Assembly (NCBI RefSeq): GCF_039540405.1
Contig: NZ_BAABEY010000011.1
Location: 1-64,000 of the forward strand
Origin: Ravibacter arvi
GTDB taxonomy: Bacteria; Bacteroidota; Bacteroidia; Cytophagales; Spirosomataceae
Length of the DNA: 64,000 nucleotides
Reading direction: 5' to 3'
The position numbers were made by a program, and so were the translations under genes. Positions within the stretch are counted from its first letter, which is position 1. Each line of letters opens with the position of its first letter. Below, in pieces: positions 61,039 through 64,000 of the stretch. The notes below the pieces were generated by a model. The model was not told the origin of the DNA. It did no database searches and was given only the letters and a program-made list of their open reading frames with translations.

Positions 61039-62382
61039 ATGGGCACAATCCAGGTCTCGCTGCCGCATTTATTGCTTTCACTGACAGGCGGCATTGCCGT
61101 CATCATGATCCTCACCGCCAGATTCAGGTTACACGCCTTTTTCGCCTTGCTTATTGCCTGTTTTGTAGTCGGGATCAGCGTCGGGATGCCTGCTCAGACG
61201 ATTCTTTCACACATAAAGGAGGGCTTCGGACATGTGATGAAAGCCCTGGCGCTCATTATCGTTCTGGGTACCGCATTGGGGGTCCTGCTAGAAAAATCGG
61301 GGAGCACCCAGGTCATGGCCGAGTGGATCCTGAGGCGGACCGGAGAGCGAAAAGCCCCCATGGCCATGGGCATTACGGGTTTTGTGGTGGGACTGCCGAT
61401 TTTCTGTGATTCCGGGTACATTGTATTAAGCGGCCTGGCCAATTCGCTGGCAAAAAGAACGGGTATTTCAATGGCAATACTTGCAGGCGCGCTGGCTACG
61501 GGACTTTACTCAGTACATTGCCTTATTCCGCCGCACCCGGGAATGAGCGCTGCAGCCGCACAGTTACAGGTCGATTTCGGAAAACTGATCCTTACGGGCC
61601 TTGTAGTAGCGGTCCCCTCCAGCATAGTCGGGTACCTCTGGACGTCTTATATGGGCAAAAAAACGGATCAACGCCAGGTACATACAGGAACTGCGGTCCA
61701 AGCGGGAGAAAATACAGGCCGGCCGTCTGCTGCTATGTCTTTTCTCCCGGTTGCATTGCCCATTCTCCTGATCGCCCTCAAGCCCTTCTTTGATCCGGAA
61801 CAAACCGGTTGGACCGGGGAAATACTGGCCTTGCTGGGTGAGCCGGCCATTGCACTCGGCCTCGGTATTTTCCTCGCGCTCTTTAATTTTTCCGGCGCAA
61901 AAGGAAGAAGCATGATCTCCGGATCCCTCTCAGATGCTGCTGAGAAAGCAGGCGGCATCCTGGTAATCATAGGGGCAGGCGGTGCTTTCGGGGCAGTGCT
62001 TGCCGCTACCAACCCGGCCGCTCATTTTTCATCAATGGCTGAGAACAGCTCGCTCGGATTGCTGTTCCCCTTCCTGGTTGCCTGTGTTCTGAAAACCGCG
62101 CAGGGCTCTTCCACAGTAGCGGTTATTACCACCGCTTCACTGCTTCACCCGCTGCTCCCGGTACTCGACCTGGACAGCGAAACCGGCACTCTTCTGGCAG
62201 TATTAAGTATGGGGGCCGGCTCCATGATGATTTCGCACGCCAACGATGCGTACTTCTGGGTGATTGCCAAGTTTTCCGGGCTTGATATGAAAACCATGCT
62301 CAGCGTCTACACGCTGGCATCAGTCTGGATGGGCCTGACTGCCCTCCTTGCCATATACGGATTGTGGTGGTTGCTGTTGTAG
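61039..62382 (+). CDS. Gluconate/H+ symporter family permease
   Basis: A 447-residue GntP-family permease with about thirteen helices. Characteristic are GFGHVMKALALIIVLGTALGVLLEKSG, FVVGLPIFCDSGYIVLSGLA, CLIPPHPGMSAAAAQL and GAGSMMISHANDAYFWVI. It probably imports gluconate or another sugar acid; substrate not determinable. Transcribed alone, towards dapA, with hairpin B4 between. Confidence 0.92.
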   Translation: MGTIQVSLPHLLLSLTGGIAVIMILTARFRLHAFFALLIACFVVGISVGMPAQTILSHIKEGFGHVMKALALIIVLGTALGVLLEKSGSTQVMAEWILRRTGERKAPMAMGITGFVVGLPIFCDSGYIVLSGLANSLAKRTGISMAILAGALATGLYSVHCLIPPHPGMSAAAAQLQVDFGKLILTGLVVAVPSSIVGYLWTSYMGKKTDQRQVHTGTAVQAGENTGRPSAAMSFLPVALPILLIALKPFFDPEQTGWTGEILALLGEPAIALGLGIFLALFNFSGAKGRSMISGSLSDAAEKAGGILVIIGAGGAFGAVLAATNPAAHFSSMAENSSLGLLFPFLVACVLKTAQGSSTVAVITTASLLHPLLPVLDLDSETGTLLAVLSMGAGSMMISHANDAYFWVIAKFSGLDMKTMLSVYTLASVWMGLTALLAIYGLWWLLL

Positions 62383-62388
62383 GTGGGG

Positions 62389-62510
62389 GGAAATCGGAAG
62401 TCGGAGATCGGAAATCGGAAATCGGAGATTGGAGATCGGAAGTCGGAGAATGGAAGTGGAGATTGGAAATCAGCGCGCCGATTTCCGATTTCCCACTTCC
62501 GATCTCTCTC
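62389..62510. repeat. Heptamer hairpin, CGGAAAT family (copy B4)
   Basis: The purine arm (62389-62471) has at least nine CGGAAAT-type units, some with AGAT variants; the pyrimidine arm (62479-62510) has ATTTCCGATTTCCCACTTCC then TCTCTC. Between convergent gntP and dapA, ending three bases before the dapA stop. Confidence 0.88.
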
Positions 62511-62512
62511 TC

Positions 62513-63403
62513 TCATATAAACCCTTCGCGCAGCATTGCGGCTTTCAGCTTTGCGCCAAGTTCGTCGGAAGCCTTGATAAGCGGAAGACGTACTTCAGAA
62601 GACGACCATCCTTTGATTTCAAGACACTTTTTGATCCCCACAGGATTCGATTCGACATACAGCAATGTGTCAAAATCAATAAACGAGTATTGAATCGCTG
62701 CAGCTTCTTCGAAGCGTCCTTCAAGCGCGTGCCAGGTCATTTTACCAAATTCAGACGGAAATGCATTGGCGATTACCGAGATCACGCCATGCCAGCCTAC
62801 GCTTACCATAGGAGTGACCAGGTTGTCATCACCTGATAAGAGCAGGAAATCCTTGGGCGCCTTCCAGGCCAGCTGCATGGCAAACTCAAGACTGCTGGTG
62901 GCATCCTTGATCCCGATAATATTAGGGTGTTGGGCAAGCTTGAGTACGGTGTCGAGCGAAAGGGACACGACAGTACGGCCCGGAACGTTGTAAAGGATGA
63001 CAGGCACAGGCGACGCGTCCGCTATCGCTGTAAAATGCGCCACAAGACCGGCCTGGGGCGGCTTGTTATAATACGGCGTCACCGACAAAACGGCATCGAC
63101 ACCATCAAGGTCAGCCGCTGCGATTGCCTCCAGCACCGAACGGGTATCGTTGCCGCCGATTCCATAAACAATAGGAAGTTTCTTCGGGTTATTCTGCTTA
63201 GTAAGTTCGAGCAGGCGTTTCTTTTCGGCCGGCGTTACAGTCGGTGACTCGCCTGTTGTACCCTGCACAACAAAATAGTCTACTCCGCCTTCGGCCAAAT
63301 AGCCTAGCAAACGCACATACGCGTCAAAATCTACTTCATGCTGCTCGTTAAACGGCGTAACTACCGCTACGCCCACTCCCTTGAATCGTTGGTCAACTGA
63401 CAT
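62513..63403 (-). CDS. dapA: 4-Hydroxy-tetrahydrodipicolinate synthase
   Basis: A 296-residue class I aldolase of lysine/diaminopimelate synthesis, condensing pyruvate with aspartate semialdehyde. Schiff-base lysine K166 (IIGIKDATSS), Y138 in VILYNVPGRT and T50 in VQGTTGESPT. The YYNKPPQAG block is typical of DapA rather than N-acetylneuraminate lyase. Hairpins flank it (B4 downstream, A8 upstream). Confidence 0.93.
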   Translation of the reverse strand: MSVDQRFKGVGVAVVTPFNEQHEVDFDAYVRLLGYLAEGGVDYFVVQGTTGESPTVTPAEKKRLLELTKQNNPKKLPIVYGIGGNDTRSVLEAIAAADLDGVDAVLSVTPYYNKPPQAGLVAHFTAIADASPVPVILYNVPGRTVVSLSLDTVLKLAQHPNIIGIKDATSSLEFAMQLAWKAPKDFLLLSGDDNLVTPMVSVGWHGVISVIANAFPSEFGKMTWHALEGRFEEAAAIQYSFIDFDTLLYVESNPVGIKKCLEIKGWSSSEVRLPLIKASDELGAKLKAAMLREGFI

Positions 63404-63484
63404 CCTAATTGCTATTGTTCCGGGAACGACAAATACCCGGTTGGTTTATTCTTCTACTGAAACGTGCGGGGCGGTGTGCCGTAA

Positions 63485-63547
63485 GGCATGAGGAGTGAGG
63501 TCTCAGGTGTCCGGCGCCTGCCCGGCGCTTCAACCTCGTGGCTCATC
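63485..63547. repeat. Heptamer hairpin, TGAGGNN family (copy A8, decayed)
   Basis: GGCATGAGGAGTGAGGTCTC (purine arm, from 63485) and ACCTCGTGGCTCATCC (to about 63547), with a GC-rich loop. Degenerate compared with other copies; between the ligA stop and the dapA start, both minus strand. Confidence 0.55.
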
Positions 63548-63601
63548 CCAAACAGCCGTCCCTTCTGAAACCGCAAATGTAAGGAGCTTCCGGTATTTTC
63601 G

Positions 63602-64000
63602 CTATGCTCCCGATAACATTCCAAGAAATTCGTCTTCTGAAAGAATGGTCACCCCCAATTTTTGCGCTTTTTCGAGCTTTGACGGCCCCATATTGTCGCC
63701 GGCAAGCAAATAATTCAATTTACCCGATACACCGCTGAGCACCTTTCCGCCATTCACCTCTATTTTCTCCTTAAGCTCATCGCGGTCAAAGTGTTGGAAG
63801 ACACCCGAGATTACAAAAGTTTTCCCGGCCAGTAATTCACTTTCTATTTCCAGCGGTTTTTCGTCATTCTCGAACTGAAGGCCGGAAATGCGCAAACGTT
63901 CCAGCATTTGCCGGTTGACGGGATCGTCAAAATAGGCCCGGATGCTCCACGCAATCTTGTCGCCGATTTCGGGCACGGCGATAAGGGCTTCATAGGATGC
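63602..64000 (-). CDS. ligA: NAD-dependent DNA ligase, C-terminal part
   Basis: Window-edge fragment of 132 residues. A helix-hairpin-helix remnant (ALIAVPEIGDKIAWSIRAYF) is followed by a BRCT domain (ELLAGKTFVISGVFQHFDRDEL to EDEFLGML). This order fits the end of LigA, which seals nicks during replication. The remaining N-terminal part lies outside the window. Complete at its C-terminus. Confidence 0.9.
   Translation of the reverse strand, partial: ASYEALIAVPEIGDKIAWSIRAYFDDPVNRQMLERLRISGLQFENDEKPLEIESELLAGKTFVISGVFQHFDRDELKEKIEVNGGKVLSGVSGKLNYLLAGDNMGPSKLEKAQKLGVTILSEDEFLGMLSGA

Noticed and set aside
62513..63403. N-acetylneuraminate lyase (nanA)
   Set aside because: The YYNKPPQAG and VQGTTGESPT blocks fit DapA, and the lyase-type signature is not seen.
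1..64000. tRNA, rRNA, riboswitch, prophage or insertion sequence
   Set aside because: I looked for T-loop and CCA-adjacent patterns, transposase motifs and phage structural genes and found none that I could support.

Overview
The window looks like chromosomal DNA of a Bacteroidota bacterium, most likely order Cytophagales (a Dyadobacter- or Spirosoma-like organism; the genus is a guess). Supporting signs are a secreted subtilase with a type IX secretion (Por) tail, SusC-style carboxypeptidase-regulatory and OmpA/PD40 envelope proteins, TAnnTTTG-type promoters, a bacillithiol gene (bshB1), lipid A genes (lpxK, lpxH) and a FucP-type sugar permease beside nagA and nagB. Base composition is moderate and fairly even. 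I saw no tRNA, rRNA, CRISPR array, prophage or insertion sequence.

Layout: 0-1.5 kb has a tandem repeat array upstream of a GxxExxY (PD-(D/E)XK-like) gene, then a nitroreductase. 1.5-4.6 kb holds two divergent paralogous amidohydrolases, one exported and one cytosolic. 4.6-7.4 kb has an outer-membrane barrel, a DUF808 membrane protein, a HopJ-family protein and a TfoX-N protein. 7.5-12.9 kb is one giant secreted S8 peptidase. 13-22 kb is housekeeping: idi, Na+/H+ antiporter, DMT protein, leuS, hemF, menC, lpxK, a VOC protein. 22.3-27 kb is a minus-strand group (ABC exporter, GT2 glycosyltransferase, PhyH dioxygenase, beta-propeller protein) that may make a surface glycan. 27-31.5 kb: short-chain dehydrogenase, cysS, DUF192 protein, M28 lipoprotein. 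31.7-36.5 kb is an amino-sugar operon: Gfo/Idh/MocA oxidoreductase, permease, nagA, nagB. 36.6-54.3 kb is mainly housekeeping and envelope (frr, pyrH, dus, CPBP protease, cdsA, lpxH, DUF349, pdxH, bshB1, M23-LysM, trxB, OmpA, queE, HAD, M50, MTHFR-like). 54.5-57.8 kb is an iron/cobalamin-type ABC importer. 57.8-64 kb has a viroplasmin-type RNase H, an ABC ATPase pseudogene beside a small membrane protein, dispersed palindromes, a sialidase-like protein, a gluconate permease, dapA and the 3' end of ligA.

The most unusual signal is between genes. Twelve intergenic sites carry hairpins or half-hairpins built from 7-bp units, in two sequence families (TGAGGNN and CGGAAAT-like). The purine-rich arm always comes first where both arms are present. 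Several touch a start codon or supply a stop codon. A separate imperfect palindrome of about 120-140 bp occurs three times. None of these is explained by a gene in the window. I could run no search, so novelty is not established.
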